Source of the DNA: Hybos culiciformis
Lineage: Eukaryota > Arthropoda > Insecta > Diptera > Hybotidae
Reading direction: 5' to 3'
DNA: 64,000 nt
Assembly: GCA_964007475.1 (NCBI GenBank)
Contig: OZ023275.1
Location: 12,255,829-12,319,828, forward strand
A program made the position numbers and the translations under genes. Position 1 is the stretch's first letter, and each line of letters starts with the position of its first letter. Below the pieces are notes generated by a model, which saw only the letters and a program-made list of their open reading frames with translations, did no database searches and was not told the origin of the DNA. Below are positions 27,601 to 42,600 of this stretch, piece by piece.

Positions 27601-30600
27601 CAATTTTTGGTATCCTTTTTTTTTTTTTTTTACAAATAATTTCATTAATCCCTTTGAACAATTTTTTTTTTCCAAACCACGAAGGAAAGAAAAAAAAAAT
27701 TATGAAAACATAAAATTATGAATTTTTTTTTTTTTTTATTAATATAAAAACATATAAATTTTTATAATTTTTATTTATTCAATTTTCAACCCAAATGTTT
27801 GATGAATTATTTTTATCTGTTCAAAAAAAAAAACACACAAAGAAGTTATAAAAAATGGATGAATTGTTTTAAAAATAATAAAAAATAAGACAAAACTTTT
27901 TAAGGATAACATAAAAAAGTTTTTAAAAGAAATGAACACTTTTACTCATTTTGTTAAATAAAAAAAAATATAACTAAAGTATAACATACTATCTGATATG
28001 ATTAGCTACAGTTGATTTAGCTAATGATACTATATGAAGTTCATATTCATATCACACTGTCATCTATTGTGAAATGTATACACTATACAAAAAATTAGCA
28101 ATACAAAACATAACTACTCAAAATGGGTTGAAATTTTTTAACATTAAAATCAATTTGAGATTAAATTTCTATCTTGAAGCCTTACTTTGCCCCTAGTTTA
28201 GACAATACTTGTTGTTTGTTATTTGTTGGTCAAACATACTGCTAAAGATCTTGTCTAAAATTTTCAAATGTTAATCTTTCTTATTCTTTGATGTGTAAAT
28301 GAAATTAATTGTAACACAAAATTTCAAATAATGATTTATTTTTCGAAATAATAAATTCAAAGCAACTCTTTTATCATCAAACTTTGAATATTTTATGCTG
28401 TGGAAAAACTTTCTATAGAAAATATTCAATTTCTTTTCTTTCTATTTTTCAGTTAATTTCAACAAAATAATAAAAATAGCAAAAAATAAAGAAAAAAAAA
28501 AGATGTAAAAACTTCGATGCACTTTAATCCTCAAAGGATGCCGATAAAAAAAGAACTCATTGTTCCCTAATGATTTTGCGGAAAAACATTTTTTTTTCCC
28601 AACATATAAAGAAAATTTTGATTTTTATTTTAAATTATTAACTAAATAAATAAAAATTATATTAAAAAGTTTTATTTTTTGTTTTTTATACTTTTAGGAA
28701 CTTCGAATAAAAGTTTTTTATTTGAAATAATCATCACAATTGACGCTAAAAATTCATAAAAATAAAAGAACTGATTAAAATTTTTATTACTCTTATATAT
28801 TTTTATATATACTATTTTGGAAGTAATTTTCTATTTTAAGCTATCATCCATCTATAAGAAATCCTTTGCATTTGAAATATTAATAAATATTATTATTTTT
28901 TATATAATACGTAAAAAAATTTACACGAAATATCCTTCGCATACGAATACAGAACAAATTATGAAGGATTTTATATAACTATAAAATTTAAAATTGCGAA
29001 AAATTATAATTAAATGCTTTTTCACTTAATTAATTTTATTTTGATTTATTGTCTAATTATCTTAATCAAACATCCTTATTCATACATCTTGATTGTACCA
29101 AGAAAAACTTTTAACATTAACAAAAAAAACTTATAATAAAAAGTTTTTTCTCCACTTTAATGACTGAATTCTTCGATCTTGTTTTTGTAGACATTAAAAA
29201 TAACAAAACCAGTCAAAAATTAAGAAAAAAAAAATTTCATTCTCAAGATTTCTGGCTTCATCAATATGACGGTATTGAGTAGAATTTACAAGTATTATAC
29301 CTATATAATTGATTTTAAGACAGAAATTTACAAATTTTTCTTTAGTACTATAATTTCAATTGAATTTCAGCCTCAAGGGTATTTCATAAATTATACATTT
29401 AATTTATTTTTAAAATATAAATTAATCTAAAAAGTAAACCTCAATTCAATTTAAAATTAATTCAAAATTATTTATTAAAAAAAAGAAAAAAAACGAAGAA
29501 AATTTTCAATAACAGGATAATTGCCTAAAGGATCTTCGTGTCCTCTTCAAATTTATAAAGAAAGAAAAAATCCATCAAAAAAAAATTTTTTTTTTTTTTT
29601 TAATAATCAAACATTGTTCAGGTATATATGTACTCTGTAACAAAAAAAAAAAAAAAAGTTTAATAATAAATTTTTTACAAACATTATTAGACATAATAAA
29701 GAAAAATTTGAAGAGTAAACTTTCATTTTTGAGAATTCTTGTGAAAATTATTACTAGAGGATACTAAAATTATCAATAACGACAAGGAAGTGAGTGATGC
29801 AGTACAGTGCATGGATACCTTTAAATTTATTTTTTCCAGGAAGAGGATCTATGCTTATCAAATCATTTTAAAGCTACATTTTAAACAATTTTATGATACT
29901 TGAGGAAAATTAATGTTTGCATGTTTTCAATTCAATTCATATTTATTTCCGAAATATTTCAATTTATCTACAAGTTTTTTTTATTTTTCACTTATATATT
30001 AATTGACTTAGATAGCTAAGTTTTGATTTAACTTTATCTACTGAAATATATTATATCGAGTATTTATATACAATTTGTTGGATAATAATCTTCTATTCAG
30101 GGACAAAACCCTTTGAAAATTCATGTTTGCATGTTAATTAATTAATTGTTTTTTGTTTCTGTAAATTAAATTTGAATTTTGCAGAAATGTTGTTGTTGTT
30201 AAATTTTAGGCCACCGTACTTTGTATTGCAATTAATATTACTGCACCAAGCAATCATAACAAAAAAAAAAGGGCCTACAAACGTCAAAAATCAAATCTTA
30301 TTTAATATGTTTCATATTTAATTTTTTATCATTTAAATGCCACTATTATATTAGAAATATAGAAATTTTGAATATTTTAGATAGATTCGTGAACGATTTA
30401 ATAAACATTTGTATAGTATTCTTTCAAATAGTCTTATAATAAGAAGATATACTTCAAACAATTAAAACATTTGTATAGTATTCTTTCAGATAGTCTTATA
30501 ATAAGAAGATATACTTCAAACAATTATCGAATAACTTAATAATATGAAAACCAAAACATGTGGCCCCTTCTATTTAAAACCTTGTTTTCGATTTATTAGT

Positions 30601-33600
30601 GGAAACTTTCAACATCAACATCCATTAAAATAATTTTTGCTTTCACGTTTTATATACATATAAATGTTTACGTACATACAATTTTTTATTTTATTTTTAA
30701 ATACAAGAAAAAATCTTCTTTTTTATTTTTTCTTTTTTATGTCGCGGATTTTTTACGGATGATTTTTTAACCTTGAGGACATGTACCGCTAAATGAAATG
30801 GATAGAAATGGAAAATTCTTCTTGATTATTTATTCATTTTGTTGTTTTTTCGTGTTGCAAAGCAATATTATTATATATTACTATTATTATTATATTTTTC
30901 AAGTAATCAAGAGGACTTTTTTTTGTGTTGTTCCTTATATTTATATTTTTTCTCTAATAACATTCATTTATTTAAAAAATGAAAAAAAAAAAAGGTAAAA
31001 GGACATAATTTTCAGGATATACCTACCTTGAATGAGAAAAAAAAGAATCTAAAATTCAGTAGACAGAAAAGGACATAAAAATATGTAATGACAAAAAACA
31101 ATTTTTTTTTTTTTTTTTTTCATATTTGCAGAAAAATATTTATAATTTATTTAAGTCCAATGATTTTGTTTTATGGATTTCCTTTTTTTTTTTTTTTTTT
31201 CTTCATATACCTACTTTTCAAGATACGAATCCATGTTCATTTTTGAAAATCATGAATATTATCATCAAAAAGATGGTAATTTATTTATTTCATAATAATA
31301 TATTATTATTTTAGATTAAGAAAATTAGAAACATAGAAAATGAAGTAATATCAATTGGACTAAAATTTATATTCAAAGATGTTAAGAAAATTTTCGTTCA
31401 AAAAAAGTTTACATAATGTTTTTAGAAAATCAAAGTAAATATTTTATCTTATGTTTTTGTTATTATTTTTTGTTTACAATTATTTGCTTTTGAGATGAAT
31501 TTTGAATACGGAAAATGATTTACAAACTGTTTTGTCAACAAAATTATTTTCAAAATTGAAAATTAATATATATAAAACCGTGAAAAATATGAATTCGTTC
31601 AAACCAAAATTTCATATTTATACTTGCTTAGTTGGTGCCACAGATTTTCTAGTGACAAGTTTTCCGAGCAAAATCAAATTCTATATATACCTATTCTACA
31701 TGATCGGGTTGAGTTGAGTTTTCGTTGAGTTGATTGGTAATATGAAATTTTTCAACTCGACGATAACTCAACTCTGTTTCAACCCTATCATTAGAGTCTC
31801 TGATTCTCGCCTGTGTCATTTCTCGTCGAGACAAGACTTCTCGACCAAATTCCTTCGAGATCTCGAGAAATCTCGAGAAATGTATTTTATTCATAAAAAT
31901 ATACAGTGAACCTTATTTCTTTAACCGTTGTCAAAATTAAATTAAAATATCCTGAAATTTAGAATTATTTAAATAATGATTTTATTTTTTATCACAAGAA
32001 AACCGTACTACGTACTAGATTTAAGATATTTTTATAAATAATTTTACAAAAATTCGTTAAAACCAAATTTTTTTTGCATGCTAGTCTCGGCGAGAAGGAG
32101 CATCATTTCTCGACGAGACGAGATATTAAAAAAATTACATTCTCGCGAGAAATCTCGAGACAGAGACTCTACCTATCATGTAAACTATAGGTAATATACT
32201 AGTTTATATACTTTATAAATTTGAAATCTGGTTTTGGAATTATCAATTCAATCCATCCTAAATTCGAATTTTAGTCGTCAAATGACATACTTTTCGTAAA
32301 ACTTTACTTCGAATTTAATTATTTAAACGAGTGAGCTTATGCATTTTACTCAGTTCAAACATCTTCAAAACTGCTGGTTCTAAACCTAGAGACAATTTTT
32401 TTTATCCAATCGAATTACTTATTGATATAAAAAAAAAACATAAAGTAGAGGAATCACAATATTTTTGAGTTAAAAACTGAAATAAAAAAAAATTCTTAAT
32501 TTGAAAGCAAAAATCCACATCCCCAAGATAATAAGTTATAAATTTAGTAAAAAAATTTTGAAGCGTGTTGGTAATTTTGTTATCTTATTTTTTTTTTTTT
32601 TATTTTTATGTTTGATTACATTATTTATGCGATTTTAATGTAATGGTCGAAGGGAAAAAAAATAATATTATATAGATAAATTTTTGTTTTTAGTATTATG
32701 TATATGGAATAAAAATAAAAATAAGAAGAAAAAAAACAAAAATATAAAAATTACAAGTAGAAATAAATTGGATTTTTTCTTATTTCGCTTTTTCGAAAAA
32801 AAACAAAATAATAATAATAATAATATTTTGTATTTACCTGTAAAAAATTATGTTTATTTTATTTTTATAACTTTTGTTCGAGTGATGGTATAAAGTTGAC
32901 CAAAAGACATCTCTAATAAAATATATACAGATAGAATAATAATAATAATAACATATAATTTTATTTATTTTTGATTTAAGAACAGCGAAAATAAAAAAAA
33001 ATAAAAATTATGTTTTTCTTATTTTCCATAGCTTAAGGGTAATAAAATGAGGAGAAAAAAAAAATTCTTGTCAATATATTACGTTTTTTGGCCCATTTAG
33101 ATTAAAAAAATATAAATAACTTACATTATAAAAATTAAGAAGCGATAAAAACTTTTTTTTTTATTTTAAGCTAATAATGCATAAAATTCAAAAACTTTAT
33201 AATTTATTTATTATATTATTATTATTAAGATTAATAAAATTTATCTTCCATGTTATATATATAGAAAATCTGTAGAAATTAAGAGAATAATCTTACAAAG
33301 TTCATATTAGTTGCGGGGATGTTATCAAAGCTCCATCTTTATAAACTTTAGAGCCTCAGTAAATTATCTATGAAATTATGAAATTAAATTATCCCATTTG
33401 AAAAAAAAAAAGCATATCGTACCGTCCAAACATTAAATTTGATAACTCGAAAGACTCAACTACTTTTCAGTAGACCGAAAAAATGGCAAAAATGTAATAA
33501 CTCCGTTAATCTTAATTGAAAATTCAAAGTCAAGTATCAAATTAAAACTTATTAAATTGATATTTAGCTATTGAAATTTTGATTCAGATTAACGGACGTA

Positions 33601-36600
33601 TTAGATTTTTCCAGTTTTTTTGGTCTACTGAAAAGTTGAGTGTTTCGAGTTATCAACTTAATGTTTGGACGGTACGATATATTCGATAACCTTGTACAAA
33701 ATATATATAAAATATTACACTATTGCAGGAATCATTATTTATTGAAAATATAATTGAGTTGAAAACAATTACAACGAACTTTATAAAAGGTTCATTTTTA
33801 TAAACTTAAAAGCCTAACTATCAGTAACTTAAATTGTCTTAAAAGGCATATATTCGACAACTTCGAACAAAATATATAAAATATTGCACTATTGCAGGAA
33901 TCAGTTGAAAACAATTACAACTAACTTTATTAAAACGTATCCTTCATATTATATCGTACATATAATCATTAAATTCTAATTTTTTTTAAAAATTTAATAT
34001 TTACAACATATAATTATGAGTTTTTTTCATAATATTGAATATTTTTTTGTCCATATTTAACTCAATAGTTTTTCTCAATGTTATGTTGGCATTTGATCAA
34101 TTATGGGTTTCTTGTTTGTGTAAAAGACATAAATTAGATTGTTTTCAATAAAAACCTTTCGAAGTAAATTAAAAAAAAAAAAGAAGTTTATTATAGAAGA
34201 GGATGAAAATTAAGAAAAAAAAAATATTTTTTATTTTAAATAAGCAGAAAAAAAAAATTATAATAAAAAATTTTTAATTAAATATTCATTCTACTAGAAA
34301 ATCAAAAACCGCACATAAATTAATTTCCTTATACTTTACTACATACTTATATATAAATATGTATATTTTTTTTTTATCATATTTTTATTTTCATAAATCA
34401 AAACCAGAAAAGGAAATACTCAAAATGCGATAAATATCTATAAAAAAAAAATATAAGAAAAATCTTTTGGTCATTTTCAGAGTTTTCTTTTTAAGTACTC
34501 ATTTTTTTTTTTCTTTCTTTATTTTAATTAAAAGGAAATTTCTTATTGTTTAATGCAATATTTTCTTATTTTTTTTTTTCGTTAATTATTTTTAATATTT
34601 CATGTTTTTTTTTTAACAATTAAAAAAACTTAAAAAAAAATATATTTATATACATATCTACCCTCTACAATCTAATATTTTATTTTGAATTCGAATTTCA
34701 GTTGAAATAAAAATTACAATAAATTGTTCTCCAGGTTAAGGAATATAGTTTTCAATCGAAAATATGTTCACCTTCGCATTCAATAAATTAAACACAAAGT
34801 TCTGTCATATGTATATGTCGTTATCAAAATTTTCAATGAACGTTGAACAAATTTACAAGATACAAGATGCAAAAGATACTTTCTGCTTTTACTGAGCCAG
34901 TCTCCAGATATCTAAATTATAATGTTAAAATTTTTTACGTAATGAAATTTAAAAGTTTGAAAAATAATCACAGCCATAAATATACCTAAACATTCAGTTT
35001 ATACACTTAATCTAAACATCATTACAAAAATCCGAAAAAAATGTACAGAACAAGGAAAATGGTCTGATTAGATAATATAAAAATCTTCCAAATTGTTTCT
35101 GACGATATGTGGAATTTTATTTCTTGAGATAGCGACAATTGAAGTTGTTTTAATACATATAATATTGACAAATAAAACAGTCCCGATTTTCTCGTCTACT
35201 TTTCCAACTCCTTAATAACAGTTTGTTTTCGACCATATAGTTCTCCAACCTCAAAGGTATCCTTAAATATCCTTAAAAATTAGATATCATTTATATCAAA
35301 AGATTTTTTTTTCATTACAATTTTTTTTTTTTCAAATGTAAATAATTACGTTATCTTAAACGAATTTTCCAAAAAAAAAAAAAAAAAATTATAAATTCAA
35401 AATGAAAAAGAAATAGAATTAATGTCCAAGACAATTTTTTTTATTCAATTTTTCCAGAAAAAAAAATTACGTATATTTGAAACTGACTGATGCTATTTCA
35501 TTAAAGAAAAATAAAATAAAAAAAAAATAAAATTGAAAATGTCTTATTTTCTTTTAGACAGAAAAATTAAAAAGAATAGAAATTTAATTGCCATCTAAAT
35601 TATTTGCAATTATTGTTGTTTATTAACAAATCCTTCACAGAAAATAACTTACAGTGATCATTGATTAAAAGAAAACTGATAAAACATACTTAATTCATTT
35701 TTTAATTTTTAATATTAGGCGACTTTTAGACTGACAGAGCTGACTAAATTTAAGTATTTTGTAATATCAGTACCAGTGAACTGGTACTGCAAAAATACTG
35801 CAGTATTTTTTCACAATGTACTGGTACTTCAAAAAAATTTAAGTACCAGTATACTAAACTATACGGGTACTGAAACTTTTTTGCATTGTAGAAAAATATT
35901 GCAGTAAAATATTGCATATTGTATTCAGTACAAAAATACTTAAATTAAGTCAGCTCTGCAGACTGAGTAGTATAAACAAAAACCTGACATTATATTATGA
36001 CAATTAGTAGTTTCCAGCCACCGTATAACTTAAAGTCAACGTGAATGTAAAGCAGAATTTAAAAGCATCACAAAAGTAACAAAACACTTGACCAACTTGA
36101 AAATACCATTATGTTTAGTTTATTCAATTCATATTTATTTCCAAGATATTTCAATTTACAAGTTTTTTTATTTTTCACTTATATAATAATTGACTTACAG
36201 AGCTAAGTTTTGATTTAACTTTATCTACTGAAATATATTATATCGAGTATATATATACAATCTGTTGGATAATAATCTTCTATTCAGGAATAAAATAAAC
36301 AAAACCCTTTGAAAATTTTCCTAGGATAAAACTTAAACTACAATAAACTAACTAAACTTAAAACTACTTTAATTTCAATTTATTTATATTAAACATCGAT
36401 ACTTCAATTTCACTATGTAAGTATGTTTAGTTTATTGAAAAATCATAAGAAATAATTTGAAGCCTGATTTTCTTATAAGAAAACTATAATATGAAATGAA
36501 TTTTTTTTGGGCCACATTTGATAGAAATAAAAAAAAAAAAGTAATGCCAGAAAACGAGTTAAATAAATAAACCTGCTTCTGCAATTGGAACGTTAAACTC

Positions 36601-39600
36601 TATATGCAAATATTGTTTTCAATACTATTATTATACTATGATTTTGAGTTATGATTGTTAAGAATGGAAAATTTTAATTGTCATCATCGTATCGTTAAAG
36701 AAAATTCAACTTAATTAATATGATTATCGCAATTCTAATAATGATCTCATTTCATTTTCTCGGTGCAATGTTTTCAATTTTTACACTACATGTATAAGAA
36801 AAATCTTAAATATATTATTTCATTCAATTTTTTTTTTTCACTTTTGCGAATTAAAATACAATTTAAAATTCTTCTCAATTTATGTGATGGATTTTCTGTC
36901 CAGAAAATTTATAAAACCTTCTATATAACTATTAACGATATTTGACACCGTTTTACAATAAAACAAAAAAATAATAATATTAAGAAAAAAAAAAAAACAA
37001 ACGACAGGAACATTATTTTCAGCCAAAAAAGGTTCAAAAACACTTAATAAAATTGAAAAGGAGAATAACGAAAAATAAAAAAACTTTTTATAAGATATAC
37101 AATATTTAATTGTTAGTAATTTTTTTTATTTTTCTTTCTAAATGAGAAAGGGAATGTTGTTTATTCGTTGTATGCAAAAATATTTTTATGTCATTTGATC
37201 TTTTAAATGAATATATATGAATTTTTTTTTATTTAAGGCAATTATTCTTATAAATTTTGAAGAAAACAAGAGAATTTTAAAATATTAGGGAAAACAATAA
37301 TCTGATTATAAAAAAAATTAAAAAAAACATTAAACCTTTTTTTTTTTTTGACATAAGAGTGGAAAATTTATCATGTTTCATGCATAATGACAGTATAGAC
37401 TTAAATAAAAACAAATACACTTATAAATATAGAATAACAAATTTTATTAGTCAATATTTTTAACAAATTTTTTTCCCACAATTAACAAAAACCAAGTTTC
37501 TGATATTACTGATTGATAACTCCAAATTTCGGTGCTTTACAAAATTAGTATCTTATTAAATTCAATCGCTAATTATAATTATTAAATTATTGGTTAAAAA
37601 TAATATAGAATCTCTAGATTTAATAAAATTCTTGTTATATTAGCCTTAAGAATTTTAGTTTGGGATCCTTCAAAAAATGAATTTTACTCTAAAAAGTAAT
37701 ATTTGACAAAACTAAGGGTTGTACAAAGAAAACAAAATAAATATTATCGAATCTTCAAGCATTATTGCAATCTGTAGTAGGTTTTGTGATAAACTTTTTC
37801 GAAAATGTTCACTTCATCCAAACCTAATTCCATTGCATACCAATTTGATGAAAGAGTATACCCCATCATTAACATACCAAAAAATGTTAATTAATCTCAA
37901 ATGTCGTGAACAGCGAACAGGCAAAAAGTCTCTCACACTAAAAAAAAAAAAAAAAAGAAGAAAATAAAAATTGCTCATTTTCCGAAGAATGAGAAAAAAA
38001 ATTAGTGAAATTAATTGACAAGAAAAATGAATTAAGTTTAAAATTGTGAAAAAATAAAAAAAAATTGGAAAGAAAAATTGCGATTTTTTTTTTAATTCAG
38101 AAGAATCGTGACTTTCGTTAAATTACGATAACGTAAAATACCATTTCTTTTTTGTCTTTCAAATTTATTTTTTTTTAATTGAAAACTATATTAGAAAATT
38201 TTTTGGATGTTATTTTGGTATTTTCTCAATTTTTTATTCATTTTAACAGTTAATCAGGAAAATTTCTTTTTTTTTTTGGAATTTTATATTAAATTTTTAT
38301 TATTTCAAAAGAGTTAATATTATTTTTAATTCAAAACAATTTAGACGCAAAAAAGGGTGCACCTATATGAATACAGAGTTTAATAAAATTTAATGGAGTT
38401 AAGAAAACTTATTCCACCTCAATTGGTAAAATAAAAAGTGTCGAAATGTTTAATTTTTTTTTTTTCGTTTTAATTCGAACTTGAACCGAGAAAACGAGGA
38501 CTTTATAGATAGTGCACACTCTTGTAGAAATTGTAAAGTTATTGTTTCCAATATTGCTGATGGCATAGTCTACTATTGCTAATAGCAAATGATGAAAAAT
38601 AGTTCATTACAATTATTCAAGTTCTCGCTACAACAATTAACCAGTAAATAAGTATATATGCAAGAATAAGATTCACTTCTACAATTCAAAATACTTTAAA
38701 ATAATTTACGATATTTAGATAGAGCTAACGTTTTTAATTAAGTTTGAAAAAAAAAAAATAATAATCATAGTTAAAAAATTAGAAAAAAAATTTGTTCAGC
38801 ATCATATCAAAAAAAGAAGAAATTCTCAGATAAAAATTTCAACCATTCACATGTAAAAATGTACTTAGAACTTTGAAAAGTCTTCCATTTGTACTTCTTT
38901 AAAGTCCTTCACATATTTTATTTTTATTAAAAATAAAAAAGACATCAACGTCATTATTTTCCAATTTTTATTTCACAACAAATAAATTTCATATTTCATA
39001 TAAGCGGATTTATTTGTGAAATATTTAAATAATTTAGTTTATGGAATTTATTTATTTTTTTTTTTTTTTGAATTAAACTACTGATTTTGAACTTATAGAA
39101 CTTCTATTACCCAATTTAAAATAATTGGGACTAAAATCCCAACTTAAGTATTTTTAACTTTGAACTTATTGTATAAGAATCTTATATTTTCATCAATGAA
39201 TAAAGTTACAAGTCGTCGTAGATTTTCCTGTGTACAAAGGTGGACACAAAATATACTTAGTATTTTAATTTAAACTCTTTGAAGTGTTTAATTTGAATTA
39301 TTAAACAGTAAAAAAAAAAATAATGAATTAAACATAAATTTATGAAAAATGTTATAATTTTCATTTTGGTTTTGTAACTAATCAGTTTTCAACAGGAAAC
39401 CGTACTCAATATCATGATTATGGCCTAACACCAAGTTTCTTTTATAGAAAGTTGTATTTAAAAAACAGTTTTCTCCCGCTAATTTGTGATTTTTTCTCCC
39501 AAAATTCCGAATTCGAAATATATACTGAATTTCATTGATATAGAATAAGTTTAAAAATTTTAATAATCTATCCAACAGATTCCTCAACTTAACATATTTT

Positions 39601-42600
39601 ATTCTTTCATACAATTTATTTTATTTTTTTTTTTCATTTCTTTTCATATCTCAATAAAAACATCTTGTTTTCGCATTCACCTTATAAGTAGTAAATCATG
39701 TTATTTTACTTCATAAATCATTGATCTAAAAATATTATATTAAGTATAAATATAACACAATTTTTTCCGCATATCTTTCGCATTGATTATAAGAGAAAAA
39801 CCTTCGCTATATATATATATACGTAATCCCATCATAACCCTATCAAATATGAGAATATATGGTAAAAAGTAAACATATATTCCATAAATTTTTGAAATAC
39901 CAATAAATCTTATTTCTTAAGGAATCTAAAGTGGTTTAACATTCCATTTTCCTTTAAGACAACCAAAAGTAATATTATTGTAAAAAATACACATATTTTT
40001 TTTGATTTGAAAACAAATAAAATATATATTAAGATATTGATGTAAGTTAGTTACAAACATTGTGATATTGATTTTCTCAAATTGAAAATGAGTTTTACAA
40101 TAGTTTCATACATATTATAATCAACAGAAATTTTGAGATATGGAACTAAAACGAATCGCCTTCAGTTACCTTATGAATTATTGCTTACAAAATTAACTAA
40201 AAATCGAAATTATTTTCCAGTACTGTACAGTATATTAAAAATGTTGCATGACCAAGAACGCCGATTTCAACCCGAACGACTTACTTGAAGCATAAAATTC
40301 TACCTATAAAATAGTTGAATTCTTCCTGAAGTTCCATTTATAATATTTATCACAAGTTTTTTTTTTCAATCTTGAAAATTTGATAAACATCTATTACAAC
40401 AAAATCTCTCGTTACTACGAAAAAAAATTGCAGTAAGTATTTTTTTATTCTTCTTTGTTTTGAGGGAAAATATTTTTACCCAGAAGAAAATAAACAATTC
40501 ATCCTCAATATTTATTCTTAAAGGACTACTTATGCCAAATTTGATATATACACCGTAAATAATAAGAATTTGCCAAAAATATTCAACATTATTCTTTCTC
40601 AAATAATAATAATAAAAAAAAAAACAAAATAATAGAAAAAAAAATAAGAGTAAAAATTATAAGAATGTTGAAAAGACCATACATCCTTTCAATAAAAAGA
40701 CAATTTTGATAGTAAATTCTTGAGAACACACACAAGAGCAACCAAAAAAAAAAAAAAAAAGGATCAAAATTAAGTTTAAGAAAAGCAATTCCACATATCC
40801 CTTTTACAGTTTATATTATATAGATTGATCCTTTTTGTTTCATTTTTGTTTTTGAAAAATGAACTATGTGAAAAGAAAATTCCACTTGGAATATTTTTCG
40901 CAAAGAATTTGCCTTGATTATAAAATGCTTTAGCAGAACTTAGCATTAATATATATGGAATTCTTGAACGCCAATAAATCCTTTTCAAATTAAAAAAAAA
41001 AATAAATAAATTTTTATTCATATACAATATAAATGCACCAAATTATGTTAATTTTTTGTTTGTAAAAGTCATACAAAATAAAAATTGAGATACCTACTAA
41101 GTGTTTTGGGATCAATTCTAATTTTATAATGAGTTGAAAAAGAAAGGCACAAAAATTGTACAACATAGCTTATGAAAATAGCTCACTTTGATGGCTTTGG
41201 AGTTCTTTGAACGCTCAAAAGTATTTTTCAACAAAATTAAAGTATTAGAATAGTTTCAATAAAGAGGAATAATAAAACCACGATAATAAGAAATATACAA
41301 ATCATGGTTAATTATTAACCATAAGGCCATTATATATATAAAATATTATATGAGATCTGAATTTCATTCATCACCTCTTACGCTAAAAAGTCTTCTATAA
41401 GTTAAAAGATTTCAGCATTTAAAACAAATTTTCAAACTTTATCTACTCAAACTTTAAGTAAAACAAAATAGAGTTATTTCTCCATTACAATACATATACT
41501 ATATTGTAATTGCAAAATAAACATTTGTGATTAATGAAGCAATTCATGCAATTTATCTCATAAATTGGTCGATTTTTCATCATTTTTCTTATATTATAAT
41601 ATGTATAGTATTATTTTCAAGTTTTTTTTTTTGTTTCTTCAACACACATAATTCAATAATGTATGTTTGTACATGCCTACATATATACGGAGTTCATATA
41701 TGTGTAGCTTATAAGAACAAGAACAAGAAACATAAATATATAACATAATATTGTGTATTCAACCGTATTAGTATTTGCTGTAACACCAATAAAGTCTGGT
41801 CATGTCATCAATTCACAATAATATATATTTACTGATGAATTGACTTTGAAACCAAAAAAAAAAAGGAAAATACCTAAAGAAAAAAAAAAGAAAAGAAAAA
41901 TCTATTCTCATATTGTTTATTGGATTTTATATGTCATTTAACATCATTAAATAGAATTACATTTTACATACATTTTTATATTAATATTTATATGTTTATG
42001 TCTATATAAAGATTTTCATTTTTTTAAATACATATTTTTAACTTACATCACAACCTTACAGCACTTTACGGGATGAGAATTATTAAGGAAGAAAACAAAG
42101 TTCAGAAGTATTTTGGGTGTTAGCTGACATACGTAAAATTTAGAAATTAGAGCAAAAGTCAAAAGATGTTATGCAACTAACTTGCATAATACACTACACA
42201 CGTTCAACATTCATTCTTTAGCATACTTCATTTCATTGATCGAATAACCTGCCTAAAACATCCATAAGCAACTCAATTAATAAATAATTACATATTTAAA
42301 AAAAAATTAATTAAAAAAAAATTCAATATGTATTTAAAAATTTAATAATAGATAGAAGACTCTCTGCTCTTCTCTTGAATGTGCAATGTGTATATTTTTG
42401 TATCTCTTATTCCTAGAAAATTACAAACTATATTATATCTTAAAAGTTCTACATTTATTTCTATTTTACGCAAAGAATATTACGAACAATTTAATAAAAA
42501 AAAACTAAAACTATTTACAAGAATAAATACACCTAGGTACATTGTAAGTTTATTTATGTCTATAAGGTCAAAAGACAATAACTATTAACATTACATTTAT

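Noticed and set aside
31691..31894. 67-codon Arg/Glu-rich minus-strand ORF
   Set aside because: Arises from the TCTCGAGA repeats of the hAT-like miniature element and the inverted repeat beside it.
37719..37967. 82-codon plus-strand ORF
   Set aside because: Starts at a non-ATG codon, ends in a poly-Lys run from poly-A, has no family signature and no splice-site support.
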